Positions 45,674 to 58,100 are shown, counted from the stretch's first letter. The stretch is 64,000 bases of DNA from Diabrotica undecimpunctata (GCF_040954645.1 NC_092806.1:110204731-110268730); one strand, 5' to 3'. Notes: a model not told the origin generated them from the letters alone. A program made the numbers and translations.

Positions 45674-46045
45674 ACATTGACGTAACTGCAAATTTATCGA
45701 AAATGAGTTTATGTCGTGATTGGGTCGAAACTTGGTTACCCCATTTGTCAGATCACTGTCAGACGTGTTGTTCAGCTTTTAGCCACCAGGAAGCAGATAC
45801 GTCATATTTGAAAAATCAGCCGATCTCGGAGGAACAATGACAGAATGTATAGTTGTGCTTCGATAGGTCGAGTGTGTGCTTGTACTTAGGGTGCTACATT
45901 GACGCAATTGTATTTTATGTTATTGTTGCTCTAAGGTTTTTTCACAAATACGCAGAAACATTGACGTAACTGTATTCTGTGTCATTTTTCATCTAGATTT
46001 CTTCTTATTGTGAGGCAATATTGACATAAGTGCGTTTTATGTAAG
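45674..46045. repeat. Degenerate ~61-bp tandem repeat
   Basis: The motif ACATTGACGTAACTGTATT recurs at 45674, 45896, 45958 and 46018 in degenerate form; the last three are spaced 62 and 60 bp apart, each followed by TTATGT- or CTGTGT-like sequence and T-rich DNA. A diverged related block (GGAACAATGACAGAATGTAT) lies at about 45830. This may be the edge of a satellite-like array. Confidence 0.6.
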
Positions 46046-46222
46046 TAAAATATACACCAAGAACCCCAAACACCAACACTTGGTAATGCTCTCTTAGTCA
46101 AGAAGTGAAAAAGACAAAGGAATGTGGATAATTGGAATTGAAATGTGGAGAGACACAGTTTAAAGAGTATTGGGCATTACATATTTTGGTTTCTTGTATT
46201 CAGCCACTTAAGTTGAGCTACC

Positions 46223-46269
46223 GACGTAGACGTAGACGTAGACGTTAAACACATTTTCCAATGTGTTTA
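46223..46269. repeat. (GACGTA)n followed by a 10-bp hairpin
   Basis: GACGTA is repeated nearly four times (46223-46245). It is followed by TAAACACATT, a 4-base loop and the exact complement AATGTGTTTA (46246-46269). Confidence 0.75.
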
Positions 46270-46274
46270 AGACT

Positions 46275-47370
46275 TTTATTTATGTGCCATTTGCAAAGTT
46301 GCATATAGACAATCAGATATCTAATACTTTTCTATGGTTGTAAGACGACCGGAACCCGGAACACCCTCTTCGGCCTGTCTAAATATAGTAGCGGCGACAG
46401 CGTCTGTCATTCCACACCAGTGGTCACTATGTAGGATACCATGTAGGGATGGTGATATAGTTTCTGGTATATCATAGACATTAAAGAGTACTTTTCTGCT
46501 CTAACATTTATAATTCAAGTTAATAATTTTTAAAAATGATTAGTTATATATACGAATAATTTTTAGTTTGTTCTTTGTTAAAAGACAAAAGAATAAACAA
46601 AAGTATTCTAAAATTCATCCAATACTGTAAAAAAATTACTTTTTATCCGACGTGTTCAATATGTTGATAAAAAAACTGTAGGTCATTACAAATATATAAC
46701 CAAATACGGCATACAGAGTATAACATTCAACATAAGTAATAAAAAAAACAGTAAATTAATAACGTAGTCATTTCTTCTAACCAGTTAATAAAATATATTC
46801 TCCTCGATATTAGCATACTTTTCAAATCTATTATCTTCACAATAATTAGCGATGTCAAGCGGAGAAAAGGATAGAGAAGGTTGGACGAGGAAATATAAAA
46901 AAATATGGTCTTATAAAATTAATTTATACAATTACACAAATATAATTATAGAACGAATCGGGATCTGGTACCGTTGCAAACTAGGTACGCATAACAGAGA
47001 GCTCTGCATAGTCGTACGTGTCACATAAGTAATAGGTAACCCATGCTGTACTTGATACTCTTTCGTCTATTAATTCGTAGAAGTATATTGAATGTGTAAA
47101 TATTGTGATATTAAAAAAGCGTACTCCAAAACAAACTGTCAACAGAATCTAGAATTAAACTTAAATGTATACAATATTAAACGATTTTAACCGACAGCAA
47201 AGAAAAATAATAAAAATTTATAGTCTTAGTCATATCTTCATAGTCATATCTACGCTGTGTAAGATACAAGTACAGGTAAAGTAAAATGTAACTGTGATCG
47301 TACAGATTATTATTTTTTTATAACAACATCTGCACATTAATCATTAATAGGCGATAAAGTTATTAAAATT
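46275..47370. other. No recognisable gene
   Basis: AT-rich. No frame over 60 codons with motif support. No inverted repeat pairs noticed. Confidence 0.3.
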
Positions 47371-47382
47371 AGCTAAGTAAAT

Positions 47383-47660
47383 CTTCTTCTTCTTCAAGTG
47401 CCATCTCCGCGGTGGAGGTCGGCAATCATCATAGCTATTCGGAGTTTTGAGACGGCTGCTCTGAAAAGTTCATTTGATATACATCCGTACCAATCTCTCA
47501 GGTTGCGCAGCCATGACATTCTACGCCTCCCTATGCTTCTCTTTCCTTGGATCTTTCCCTGCATAATCAGTTGGAGCAAGGTGTATTTCTCTCCACGTGT
47601 AATATGTCCGAGATATTCTAATTTTCTTGTTTTTATTGAATTTAAAATTTCCATTTCTTA
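47383..47660 (-). pseudogene. LINE 3' end with (GAA)n tail and ~11-bp target duplication
   Basis: The minus frame 47654-47394 is intact: NSIKTRKLEYLGHITRGEKY, TLLQLIMQGKIQGKRSIGRR, RMSWLRNLRDWYGCISNELF and RAAVSKLRIAMMIADLHRGD, ending in GT-stop and a (GAA)n tail. Flanks AGCTAAGTAAAT (47371-47382) and AGCTAGTAAAT (47661-47671) are a target duplication with one indel. It belongs to the same family as 3416-3584 and 25784-25864 and is the longest of the three copies. Confidence 0.85.
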
Positions 47661-47674
47661 AGCTAGTAAATAAC

Positions 47675-47870
47675 ACCACTTAATTCAAGTAATCTTAAGC
47701 GTAAGCAAATGATAGACAATGGCAGAAACATGGAACACGTAAAACTCTTTCTGAAGAAAGACAAAAAAACACAGCGTAATCTACCTTCAACTAAAACAGC
47801 AGAGATTAACAGATCAACTAATCTTCCAGTCTTAAAACATATATTGTTCTAGATCTTTGTATGCCTATTT
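47675..47870. other. No recognisable gene
   Basis: Short AT-rich spacer between the LINE tail and the 47.9-kb nest. Confidence 0.3.
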
Positions 47871-47931
47871 CTGAATGGGCCTATCCGTGACGAATGTTGG
47901 TGATCATCGTGGTAATTTTTATCTTGTCTGT

Positions 47932-48087
47932 CTTCTTCTCATGGCGCCGTCTCCTTTCGAAGGTTGGCGATACAAATGGCAATTGTAGTTTTGGAAACTG
48001 CTGCGCGAAAGATTTCTGCGGATGAGCGGTCGAACCATCTCCTCAGGTCTTTCAGCCACGAGTTCTGGCGTCTTCCTACTGTACTAC
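47932..48087 (-). mobile_element. LINE 3' fragment nested in the 47.9-kb LINE
   Basis: Exact 10-bp duplication TCTTGTCTGT flanks it (47922-47931 and 48088-48097). The minus strand encodes TVGRRQNSWLKDLRRWFDRS, SAEIFRAAVSKTTIAICIAN and LRKETAP, a stop and a GAAG-type tail. 5'-truncated to 156 bp. Confidence 0.8.
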
Positions 48088-48163
48088 TCTTGTCTGTAGC
48101 AGCGCTGAAAAGCTTCACAGATGTTGTGCTGAACCAGGTTTTCAGGTTTCTCTACCAGGATAT

Positions 48164-48678
48164 CGCCCTAAAGTCGCCATAGGAAAGATGGTCAAAATAT
48201 GGAAGGACTCTTAAATTTCACGAACTCTAAAAATAGGGTTGATCAACTGCTTAATATTCCCGATACTGACATACAGATCTGAATCTTGGAACCCTACGAC
48301 AAGCGGAAAAAAGAAAGATAGACGCCACTGAAATGTTCTGTTGGAGAAGAATGTTATAAATTCCGTGGACCGACCACAGGACAAATAATTCAATTCTAAA
48401 TGAGCGACAAGTCAGCAAACGGCTATACAGCAAAGTCCAACAATTAAAATACTTTGGATGTTATAAGAGCAGACAGAAAATATGGAAAGACTTATCATCC
48501 AGGGAAAGGTAGAGGGCCGAAGATCACAAGATAGATCGATCAACTTACAGGAATTTGCAAAAGACCTATGCATGAGTTAAAACAAATGACCAGAGACAGG
48601 GATCACTGGAGACGGACAATACATGACATCACAATGACCACTACACTCCCTCCAGGAGGTCAAGATGGAAGAGAGAGA
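48164..48678 (+). pseudogene. Second LINE nested in the 47.9-kb LINE, opposite strand
   Basis: Flanked by ACCAGGATAT (48154-48163) and ACCACGATAT (48679-48688), a 10-bp duplication with one mismatch. The plus strand encodes, across frames, FRGPTTGQII-like sequence, LKYFG, GKGRGPKITR-like and IDQLTGICKRPMHELKQMTR, DRDHWRRTIHDITMTTTLPP and GGQDGR. The C-terminal part is open from 48568. A different LINE family from its host and from the 47932-48087 insert. Confidence 0.7.
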
Positions 48679-48989
48679 ACCACGATATTCTTCTTGGACC
48701 TTGCTTTCCAAATATTTTTCCTTGTAGGAGGATATGTCTGGATTTATTTCGCATAATGTTCGACGAAATGAATCCAGACATGTCATCGAACTGTTCGAAG
48801 TACTGTAGCTTTTGAGATTTGATAGCGGTCAGTACCTCTCAATTCTTCTTCATTTTTCTGAGGACCTCCTCATTTGTGACTCGAGTCATTCCACAAAATC
48901 TTAAATGTTCGACGATATAGCCATATTTCACATGCCCAATCTTCTTTCAGGATCCACCATTCAAGACCATAAAAAAGGAAAAAGAAGAC

Positions 48990-50390
48990 GTAGACGTTAA
49001 TTCTCTCTATAAGTTTAGATTAAATCTCCACTATTTACTTTAGTTAATTAAGCATTAATATAACTTCTTTGTTTAAAATATTGAATGAAGATAATATGTT
49101 ACAACAATTTTGGTAGCACGTCTAATAAGTTTGAAAATATTAAAATAAAATGCATTAATTTGGTCATATGTTTAAACGAGATTATTTCATACATATACGT
49201 TTAATGGAAAACAAAAATGGATTTAATCCAACGCAAATTATAAAATCCAGAAAAATTCTGATAGCAAAACTAATACGCCTTAATAGGTACTGTGTAACGT
49301 GTCAAAGATCCGGTACATTAAATCTTGTCCAATTTTAGTTTATTGTATTAAATTTTATAAATTTACTCTGTAAATAATTTTAATTTTTGCATAAGTTTTC
49401 TCAAGAAATCATTTTGTTGGCCGTGCTAATAAAATTCCACTTAAGATCACCCACTTACCTGTTTTTGGCTAACTTAAATTTGTTTTTGTTTGCAAATATT
49501 CAAATTAGTCCCTTTAAATAGACCGCATAATCCGTTTAAAGAGCTTACCGCTTTGGCACTGTCTAAAATATGCCGTTAGGTCAAATAAATTTCTTTATAC
49601 TGCGATCTCACAGAAAACACAAAGTAATGGTATATTTTCTATTTAAATATTTTTCTATAAACAGAAATTCCTTTTCATTTCTATTTTATTTTCCGTTGTG
49701 CAGACGAAATCAACGCATCAAAATGTAAGAGAGTGTTAAGTGTGTTTCAAGACCCCTGTCAGAGCGTAAGATATTTATCGTACCTTTTGTATTCTTTATA
49801 TTTTTATCTTTTTCTCTATTTCTTCCAATATTTGACTTTTAGTTTTTTTTTTATCTAATAAGGGGCTCAGTTTATACCGTTAGAAGTCCCAAGATCATCT
49901 CAGGCTGTCCCACTGGGACTTCAAATTTATCTCAGTTTATCCTGTTAGGTGTCCCACTTTATGCGATTGGGAAACTAAGTTCTTCCTCACCACCTCAGCA
50001 AATTCCTTTGACCAGCCCATATTCATAAGAAATTTAACTAAATCGAAGGTCAATATCCGGTTTACAGCTTTATCTAATTTAGTGTGAGTACCTTTTGTTC
50101 TCTTCTTATCCAATTTAAGTGATGTTACTTTCGAGTTAAGAAAGCTATACAATAATACAAGAGAATGGATATAGTTACGTTGTTTTAAAATATTTTTGTT
50201 AATATATTAATCAGTGTATATTTCATTATTCATTATTTGTTATGTTAATTAATAATTTTGTGTAAGTATAGATTTTTAATATGTTTAAATCGAAATAGAT
50301 TAACTAAATAGTAAATATTTTGTTCTTTTTGCATATTTGTCTTATACAGTTAATCCATTGCAAATAGGACTTAGGTTAGTTCTTCTCTTT
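48990..50390. other. No recognisable gene
   Basis: AT-rich. The minus frame 49937-50152 (LDKKRTKGTHTKLDKAVNRI...) is in a slightly GC-richer stretch (49865-50110) but I recognise no domain. Confidence 0.3.
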
Positions 50391-50394
50391 CGTA

Positions 50395-50396
<2 letters not shown>

Positions 50397-50455
<59 letters not shown>
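50397..50455. repeat. (AT)n microsatellite
   Basis: About 29 uninterrupted AT units, the longest simple repeat in the window. Confidence 0.95.
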
Positions 50456-50458
<3 letters not shown>

Positions 50459-50459
50459 A

Positions 50460-51838
50460 TATAACTGTATTGATATTTCTGATATAATTAAACATGAAAA
50501 TCAATGCGCCCTTTTTTGAAGAGTGATAACCTTTCGCGAAATAACTCGAGTGGTTAATGTTTGTAGTTTTTTTCGTTTCTGCGTTTTGCATTGAACACAG
50601 AATCCAAGCGAATCCGTTCCGTTCGGATCTTTTACAGTAAGTTTAGATCCGCCGTAGTTTGTAGACTATACTTAATATTCCAATCTGTTTTGTGATGTGT
50701 GGCCAAGTTAACGAACGTTTTCACTTACGTTTCATAGAAAAAATATTAGTTAACCTTCCAGAAGTCGCGTACACGTGTGTGAGAACGAATGAGTTCCATT
50801 CATAAAATTTGGATATAAAATTGGGTAAATAGCATGCTGTCTTTCTTAATAGCTATATCAATTCATCACACTAATCGTCAGTGCAAATTTTACTGTTCAG
50901 AATATTATGTCTATAAAAAAGGTACGGAGGCCCACTCGTTCGCAATCCCTTGCGTTATTGTTTTGTTACTCTATTTTCGTCGTATCACAATATATTAGTT
51001 TGGTGTGTAACAACTTAGTGCAACGTATTGTGAATCAGTAATTAATTAATTAAGACAGTAGGAGTATATTGGTCTAAGTATGAATGAAAGATATATCGAG
51101 ATAATTGAATCGTCTAGCTTGATATAGTAGTAGTAAAAATACCTTCCTACAAGTTATACTAATCTACGTATTTGTCCAGTTTAAATATTTGTGTTTTTAT
51201 ATTTACTATATTCCTCGAAGAAACTACTGAGACACGCCCATGGTAGCAAGTGATTGTCTATATTTTACAATCTGGTCTTGTACGATTGAATAAAACAAGT
51301 TGAAGATCAACATCTCTTTGCGTTAGTTACCTTGCTACGGAGCAGCTTGTTTTCTTAAATTAAAGCAACAGAGCTGCTTTTCACTACATTGTAAATTCGT
51401 ATACCTGATACTTATTTACCAACACTAATTTTACGTTTATGTAATTCCCACCGATAAAAATATTTTATGAGTTTCGAGAAAGGCGCATTTGGATTTTATA
51501 TTTTGCAGTAGAACGGTACAACGACTGTAATGCTATTGTTGGTTTCATGATTTGTGTTTAATGTTATAAAATCTTTTTTTTTTTTCTTGTTTTTTATATT
51601 CTTGTCCTTCTGGCCACGAGTTGAGATTTTGATAACTCACTATTAATTTGAGTTCTTCTACTCTTTTTGTTTGCTTTTCGTTTTTAGTTTCATTCTTGTG
51701 ATCACCATATGGTTCCGACCATTTTCAGTGGATATATTTTATAATCATATGTTCTGTTTTGTGTCTAATGTATTCGTTCTGGGTGTTATTATTTTCTGCG
51801 GTCTTGCTTAAATGTTTAATGTCTCTGGCATATTCGCT
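50460..51838. other. No recognisable gene
   Basis: AT-rich flank; T-rich run near 51570-51595. No supported frame. Confidence 0.3.
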
Positions 51839-51842
51839 TATA

Positions 51843-53001
51843 ACGTATGTCCCTAAAGTTTTCGGAAAATTTTAGATTTAAAAGTATTATTGGTAGGAAG
51901 CATGAAGCATTGGATCAAGTTTTCATTGGAAATCAAAGTTAGTAAACAGCTTAAACGATATAAACAATGTCAGTTTTGACAAATATGGTTATTACTTAGA
52001 TGTCGTACAAACTTAATATTCGTCAAAGTATTTATTGTTTAGTTGGACATGTACCAAAACGCGATATTGTAAGAATTTTTAGTGCACAAAATATTTCTTT
52101 GTCAACGATTCACCAGAAAATTAAAAGTGCCTTAATTTGCCCAAAAGTGAAAGAGCAAGAGTTTTAACTCCTGCTCGGGAACAGAGATTAATTCAGAGTA
52201 TGGAGAACCAATTAGGAAAGACTTAGCGAAATGTTGGCCGAAGATACAATGTTTCACGAATGGTAACTAGAACAACTTCTAGAAATAATTTTAAAACGAT
52301 ATAAAAGAAAAACAGCTCCTAAGTACACACCAGTTGAAAAAAATTCCTAGATGTTGCCGTGCATTGAGACGTATTCTTTTTCCTGGTAAAATTCTCATTA
52401 TTGATGCACCCGACGAAGTCAGGTTTAAGGGAAAAGTGAAATTGGCCGATAAAAGTTTGGTATTTTTGCCATCTCAGAAGCTTGTGTTTTTTGCAGCCGT
52501 TTGTTGGGCGTGTTCGCGGTCAGCTCTCAATGCTGACCATTACGTTGACAGGTGTTTCACAAAGCATTCAATTTATAAATACTTATCACCCCAATGATGA
52601 AAACATATTTTGGCCTGACCTAGCGTCATGCCAATAAGCCAGGAAAACGACAGATTGGTTAACTGCTCGAAATATAAATTTTGTTCCCAAGGTCGACAAC
52701 CCTCCAAATGTGCCTCAGGTGAGGCCTATAGAAGAGTTTTGGACTGTTTTGAGTCGAATTGTGTATAATTATGGCTGGGACGCCAAAAATGAAGAGCAGC
52801 AAGGCAAAGAATTTTGCAAAAATTTAGTGAGATCGACTATGAAACAGTCCAGAGGCTTATATTGCACATGCAAGACCAAATTTATGTGACGTCGAAGATC
52901 ACGGACCTCTTTCCTGTATTTAGTTAATAAAATAAAATTAATTCTAATTTACAATTGGAAAATATATATTTATTTTTTCCGAAAACTTTAGAGACATGCG
53001 T
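51843..53001 (+). mobile_element. Decayed mariner-type transposon, same family as 40.5 kb
   Basis: The left end ACGTATGTCCCTAAAGTTTT (then CGGAAAATTTT) pairs with the reverse complement of the right end, ACGCATGTCTCTAAAGTTTT (then CGGAAAAAAT). TA flanks both ends (51841-51842 and 53002-53003). The 1159-bp length is shorter than the 1298-bp relative because of deletions in the gene. Confidence 0.85.
52000..52923 (+). pseudogene. Decayed DD37E-type transposase
   Basis: Begins MSYKLNIRQSIYCLVGHVPK and RDIVRIFSAQNISLSTIHQK, collinear with the 40.5-kb transposase, and then breaks. Later pieces are KIPRCCRALRRILFPGKILI with the first-Asp region altered to IIDAPDEV by a deletion, FWPDLASCQ (second Asp kept, followed by a stop), and NFVPKVDNPPNVPQVRPIEE with FWTVLSRIVYNYGW (Glu kept). 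Several frameshifts and stops. Clearly older than the copy at 40.5 kb. Confidence 0.85.
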
Positions 53002-53009
53002 TATAGATA

Positions 53010-53625
53010 ATTATTCTATTTTTTTTGTCCTAAAATTGTTTGGTTTTGATATATTTGTCGTTTCCCAACAATTTTATGACTTTAAATTACAAGAGTGCCT
53101 AAAAAGTAGGTATGTGTGAAAAATAATATATGCACACAAACACGTAGATGCATTGACGACATATCTTTTAAAGTATTACCTTAAAAGATATTGTCAAAAT
53201 TGAAAACAATTAAAAACGAATATATAAATACCTACGTCTTGTTCCTGGTTCGCTTTTGCCATATTTATCTTACCTTGGAGAAGGCTGTAACGTTTTTGAT
53301 TTCTCATTAGGTGTTTTAAACATTCTAATTTCTGAAATTTGATCGTTAACAGGATGTCACATTCCTTCCCCATTCTACACAGTACTTAAACATTGGTAAC
53401 TCGGTAAACCCAGGAGATACGCAAGATCTGCTATATTTCTAAAGCCCCAACCCTAGCCGACTCACAGTTGCCACAGTTCAATATGTTCAAAATAATGATT
53501 ATAGTTTAAAATAGTGATCAATAGGGGATAAGCGTAGTACCAAAAGGCACCTAAGACGCATGCTATAAAATTGATAAAATATGATACATGATGCTATATG
53601 ATATTATAGTGGCATTATAATATTA
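53010..53625. other. No recognisable gene
   Basis: AT-rich spacer. An inverted pair CATATCTTTTAAAGTATTACC / TTAAAAGATATTG near 53159-53195 forms an imperfect hairpin with 10-base arms. Confidence 0.35.
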
Positions 53626-53629
53626 TCGC

Positions 53630-54615
53630 ATAAAAAGAAGATGTAACAGAAATTAAAAACTACAGACTTATCGGCTCGGTATCTCATTTACATAAGCTCT
53701 TTATGAATATAGTTACTAACAGATTGGGACCTAAATTAAAGTTTTACATACCAGTAAAACAAGCCGGAATTAGAAGTAGCTTTGGAACGAATGACCACTT
53801 ACAAGTAATAAAATGCTTGATAGAGATAGAGAAAGCTATAGAATACAAAAGTCTATTAATATCAATATTTTTAGACTTTGAGAAAGCAGCATTTAACTCA
53901 GTCCAGCATAGCTCTATGTTAAGATCTCACAGAGTGCAGTATTGATCATTTTCCTTTGAGAAGGCTATTAAGCAAGGAGACGTCATTTCTCCCAAACTCT
54001 TCACTGCTTTATTACAGAGTGCTATGAGAAACACTTATTCCAATAATTTGGAAAATATTGGAATTAACATAAATGGAGAGTTTCTAAACATCTTGAGGTT
54101 TGAAGACGACATAGTCCTTATTGCAGACCGGGTAGATCATGACTGACAACTTCTTTAAGACCTTCAGAGCTCTTGTACATGAGTTGGCCTTAAAATTAAA
54201 TTTTGCAAAAAGCAATACATGACCAAAAACATTTTAACTAATGGTACGCAAATTGAACAAATGTATACCTATTAGTTTTTGGGCCACGAGATTAAATTAG
54301 GAAGAGACAATCAAACAACAGAGTTAAACAGGAGAATAGGGCTAACGTGGGCAGCATACGGAAAACTAAGGGAAGTCTTTAGATCAGATTTTCCCCTGTG
54401 CTTGAAACGGAAGGTCTTTGATAAAATTTTTAGAATGGAGACCTAGACACGATGCTTATCGTAATCGAGGACGTCCTTCAACAAGGTGGTCGGACGACAC
54501 CAAGCATCCAGTACAAATGGATTCAAAGTGCTTAAGATCGGATGCAATGAAATTATTTACGGACGGCCTATGTTCAGCAGTGAACCCAAAAACAGCTGAT
54601 GATGATAATGTAGAA
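53630..54615 (+). pseudogene. RTE-like LINE, RT and C-terminus joined by deletion
   Basis: Reads EIKNYRLIGSVSHLHKLFMN, QAGIRSSFGTNDHLQVIKCL, LISIFLDFEKAAFNSVQH (53703-53945), then IKQGDVISPKLFTALLQSAM and LRFEDDIVLIADRV, in which the catalytic box FADD is FEDD (about 54095-54110), then GHEIKLGRDN. At about 54420 it jumps to FLEWRPRHDAYRNRGRPSTR and WSDD, the box near the C-terminus, so the intervening connection region is deleted. It ends with a GATGATGATAATG tail at about 54600. Related to the insert at 26662-27149. Confidence 0.8.
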
Positions 54616-54639
54616 GATCTGTAATATTCGAATTATTAT

Positions 54640-55060
54640 TCTTGATGTACCTATCCGTGACGAATGTGAGCGATCATGAAGGCACTCTTTAGCTTATCTG
54701 CAGCAGCGCGGAAAAGCTGCACATATGTTGTATTGAACCACTCTGAGGTTCATTGGTTCTGAGGTTATTTACCCAGGATATTCTTCTTGTTCCTGGACCT
54801 CGTTTTCCAAATATTTTTCCCCGCAGGATGGCTTGTAGTAGGGCATATCTGGATTCATTTCTGAAGTATTGTAAATTTCGAGATTTGGTAGTCAGTACTT
54901 CTCGGTTCTTTTTCATTCTTCTGAGAACCTCTTCATTTGTGACTCGGTCAGTCAACGGGATCATAAGTATTCTCCGATATAGCCCCATTTCAAATGCTTC
55001 TAATCTTCTGCACATATCTTCGTTCAAGGTCTACCATTCAACACCATAAAAAAGGACAGA
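54640..55060 (-). pseudogene. LINE C-terminus, 5'-truncated
   Basis: The minus frame 55027-54689 encodes NEDMCRRLEAFEMGLYRRIL, MIPLTDRVTNEEVLRRMKKN, REVLTTKSRNLQYF, RGKIFGKRGPGTRRISWVNN and LRTNEPQSGSIQHM, then a stop; the remaining tail follows in another frame to about 54640. It abuts the tail of the RTE-like LINE at 53630-54615 tail-to-tail. It is the best guide for reconstructing the split host at 47875-48985. Confidence 0.75.
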
Positions 55061-55069
55061 TATTATAGA

Positions 55070-57790
55070 ATAAATGACTAGTGCTTGTAAACAGATTGCA
55101 TTGTTTCCCGCTTTGGGCACTACTGTTATTTCTAGTTTAATCGGTTTAGAATCTTTTGCACCATTTTAGTGATAGATAACTAACTACACTACAACAATTA
55201 AAGTACTTGACAGTCGGATCCTAACGGAAATATTTACAAAATCCAAGATTTTGGAATACCTATTATGTTGAAATGTTGAAAAATTAAAATTTCGGTGATG
55301 CATGCCTTTGTTCAGTCAGTGAGGTTTTTATTGGAGTTCTCTTAATATCTTGAAAAGGTTTGGTAAAACTAACTAAAATTAAAGAATCCGCCGACTAAAG
55401 CGTTGCAAAGGTGTTTCGATCAAAAAATATGTTTAATGTTGTATTTTAGTTTTATTCATACAAATCACAAGTGTATTAGTATTTTCATAAATCATATTCC
55501 ATCAAGTTTTCCAATTGATTCCCAAATTTTATTTAACTTTTTAAACATTCTTCAATAATTCATCCATTTTCCTTTTTCAATAAAACGGGAATCTCGCGAT
55601 ACGACCTCAGGAAGATGATGAACGATCTTTGGTTTGTAAACAACTATCATGTGTGTTATTTTAAGGAAACGAACATCCGCCTTCAGTGAAATATCGCCTT
55701 GTCTTTCCAGAACAATTCTAAACAAGTCGCACTTTTGTCCTACAACCCCATGTGAGATGATCCGTTAGTAAAATGGTTTAGAAGCAGGTCAGGACATAGC
55801 ACACGAATCGTATCGGCACTTCTTATTGTTTAGTATTACAGAAAGTTTTGTTATGATTATTATCAATTCTGACTATTTGTCTTCTCGATCTTACAAAATA
55901 TAAATTTCTGAGAATCTTTTACTTATTTGAAAAAAAAAAATTACAATTATTTTTAGCAAAATTGACCAATTTTCTATTATTGTATGTTGAGTTTTTTAAA
56001 TTTTTCGTTAAATCAACCTTTTTTACGCAGGTCCAAACTCTCCAATTTGAAAATGGAACTTTTTATAAGGATCATGAGACCAAAATGACTACGTATTGAA
56101 TTAATTTATCATAAAATTTTTCCTACGTAAGAGACATTTAAAATTTTTAAGCTATAATTGAAATATCAATTGATCCATAAGTAGTATATACCCAACTTTA
56201 ATAATATTTGTACAAAATACTTCATAATATTAGAAAATAATTGCAGAATTACATAAAGAAGAATATTAACGGTAATTACTGTGTAAAAGATCATCGATAT
56301 AATATAGGAACTGACGTCCCATTATCGACTACAATTTCCGAAGTGAATTTGACTAATGTGAACATAGTTATCTCCGATATTTTAATGTTAAACAGTTAAC
56401 ATTATGTGTTAAGTAAATAATTTAACGTATTCTTTTTGGTAAGTCAACGAATTCGAAAATTTTTTAATATTTTGCATCCAGTCACATCACTGGCGTACGA
56501 TGCCCAACTACGTACCTGTAAAACATAATGTTTTATATGTTATAAAAAAATAAATGTTATGTTATATAAAAATAAATATATGTTATAAAAATGTTATAAA
56601 AATACTAATTTCCTAATTTTACAATATTACACGTCATTATATCTTTAATTTAAATGAAAATATTAACGAAATAAATAATTATGGTACATATTACATGTAC
56701 CAAAAGAATTTTTTTTGTACACCACTGATATTCCGGAAACAATAGTCGGCCATTATTATCGACAACTTTGACCGCAAATATTTATTCATAGGTTCCATCT
56801 TTAGTATAATTATATCGATGTAAAAGATAAACTGCGCGTCTGATTCCCTTAGAACATCATCCCGCTGTAAAAGTTCGATTCATTCATGGTTAAAATGCCT
56901 AGAATTTAATAATATTTGGCGAAAAATATCTTGATTTATTCGTGTCTTGGTCTAACATCCGTTTTTAGAATACAGAACTAATAGCGATACCTAGATTTAT
57001 ACTAAAGATTCTAAATAATATTTACAATAAAGATTCTGCAGATCTTAAAAAATAATGGAAATTCTAGATTACGGCTCTGTACAGTTCACCGGATCTTCTG
57101 CGGAAAATAAATAGGCTTTGATGGCCGTATATAGGAAACTGAGCCAGCATCAGAATACATAAAACGTGATTCTTTATTCTCTGAATTATTATCGTTTTTT
57201 TGTTCGGGCGCTTATTGTGGTGCAGTTGACCAGAAATAATGGATGTAGATATATAAATAAGAGGCCGAAGCCAAATTACACTTTTCGTCTTTTCAATTGT
57301 GTAATGTAGTGCAAAAGTGGTGTTCCAAGTCGCTAGTGGCAAAAACAGGTTTATATTTATATGCTTTTGTTTGATTTAATGCAATACGATTTTTTAAAGC
57401 CTGAAAATACGCTTTTATGGAGTAAATAGTCGTACTTAATACGTTATTATTATATGACAAGGACGATATCTTACGACTAAGATCATTCAATAGACCAGGA
57501 GTGATCAACATTTTTTGGGAAAGTGTCACTATTTGTTTAAGAAAAAAATATGCGTGCCACTATAAATTTTTCCAACTGTTAGTGGTCGAAAAATTTGTGA
57601 CTATTGGTATTTTGCCAAAGTATGTTAGTACTTTTGCAACGAGATGTAAGAAAAACTTCTTTTTCTTTTCTTCTCTGCGGCCTATAGACGTTCATATTGG
57701 TAGGAGGACACATGGAGATCCTTCCTTCTGCTCTTTTTGTTATTGTACTGACTACTTATCAGGTATGCACAAGAATGGTTTTAAATAGCA
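55070..57790. other. No recognisable gene; short repeats
   Basis: AT-rich. Bases 56528-56610 contain several ATGTTATA(A) repeats. Bases 57480-57660 contain TGCGTGCCACTATAAA, similar to GCGTGCCACTGTTAAA at 58420-58435; the two could be end fragments of one repeat family, but they lie in the same orientation and no element could be delimited. Confidence 0.35.
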
Positions 57791-57798
57791 AGTATTGA

Positions 57799-58100
57799 TT
57801 GCAAGTTGGTCGCAGATACCGTAAAAATTGGTTAAGACATAGCTTACAGGATAAAGAAAGAAAGCAAATATGTAAATATCTATGCTATTCAACAAATAAA
57901 ACATGCATTCTAGGCAAAAAAGTACACCTGAAGACTAAAATCAGACTTTGCAATACGATCACACTACCTACTATAACATATAATGCTAGCGAAGCATGGG
58001 AGCTACATGAAAGTAAGTTAACAGTAATAGAAATAAAATGTTTAAGAAATATTACAGGGAACGTAATTTGCGGTAGAAAAATAAAAACGGGATATGGCAC
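57799..58100 (+). pseudogene. LINE fragment (post-RT segment)
   Basis: The frame at 57799-58203 encodes NKTCILGKKVHLKTKIRLCN, TITLPTITYNASEAWELHES and KLTVIEIKCLRNITGNVICG with RKIKTGYGT. This matches the LINE segment SKNVSLKTKIRIYN...P.LTYA.E.WELN. Beyond about 58100 the frame runs into unrelated AT-rich DNA. Both ends are broken. Confidence 0.65.

Larger units (their letters stand above)
47875..48985 (-). pseudogene. Host LINE C-terminus split by two nested insertions
   Basis: Minus-strand pieces 48679-48985, 48088-48163 and 47875-47931 join into one LINE tail after removal of two insertions. They are collinear with the uninterrupted relative at 54640-55060: FGMWNIA-like start, the region corresponding to LYRRILMIP and EVLRRMKKN (about 48830-48930), then ENLVQHNICEAF-type sequence equivalent to LRTWFSTTSVQLF, then the tail with CCTATCCGTGACGAATGT on the plus strand, shared exactly with 54651-54668. 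It is heavily mutated. Confidence 0.7.
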
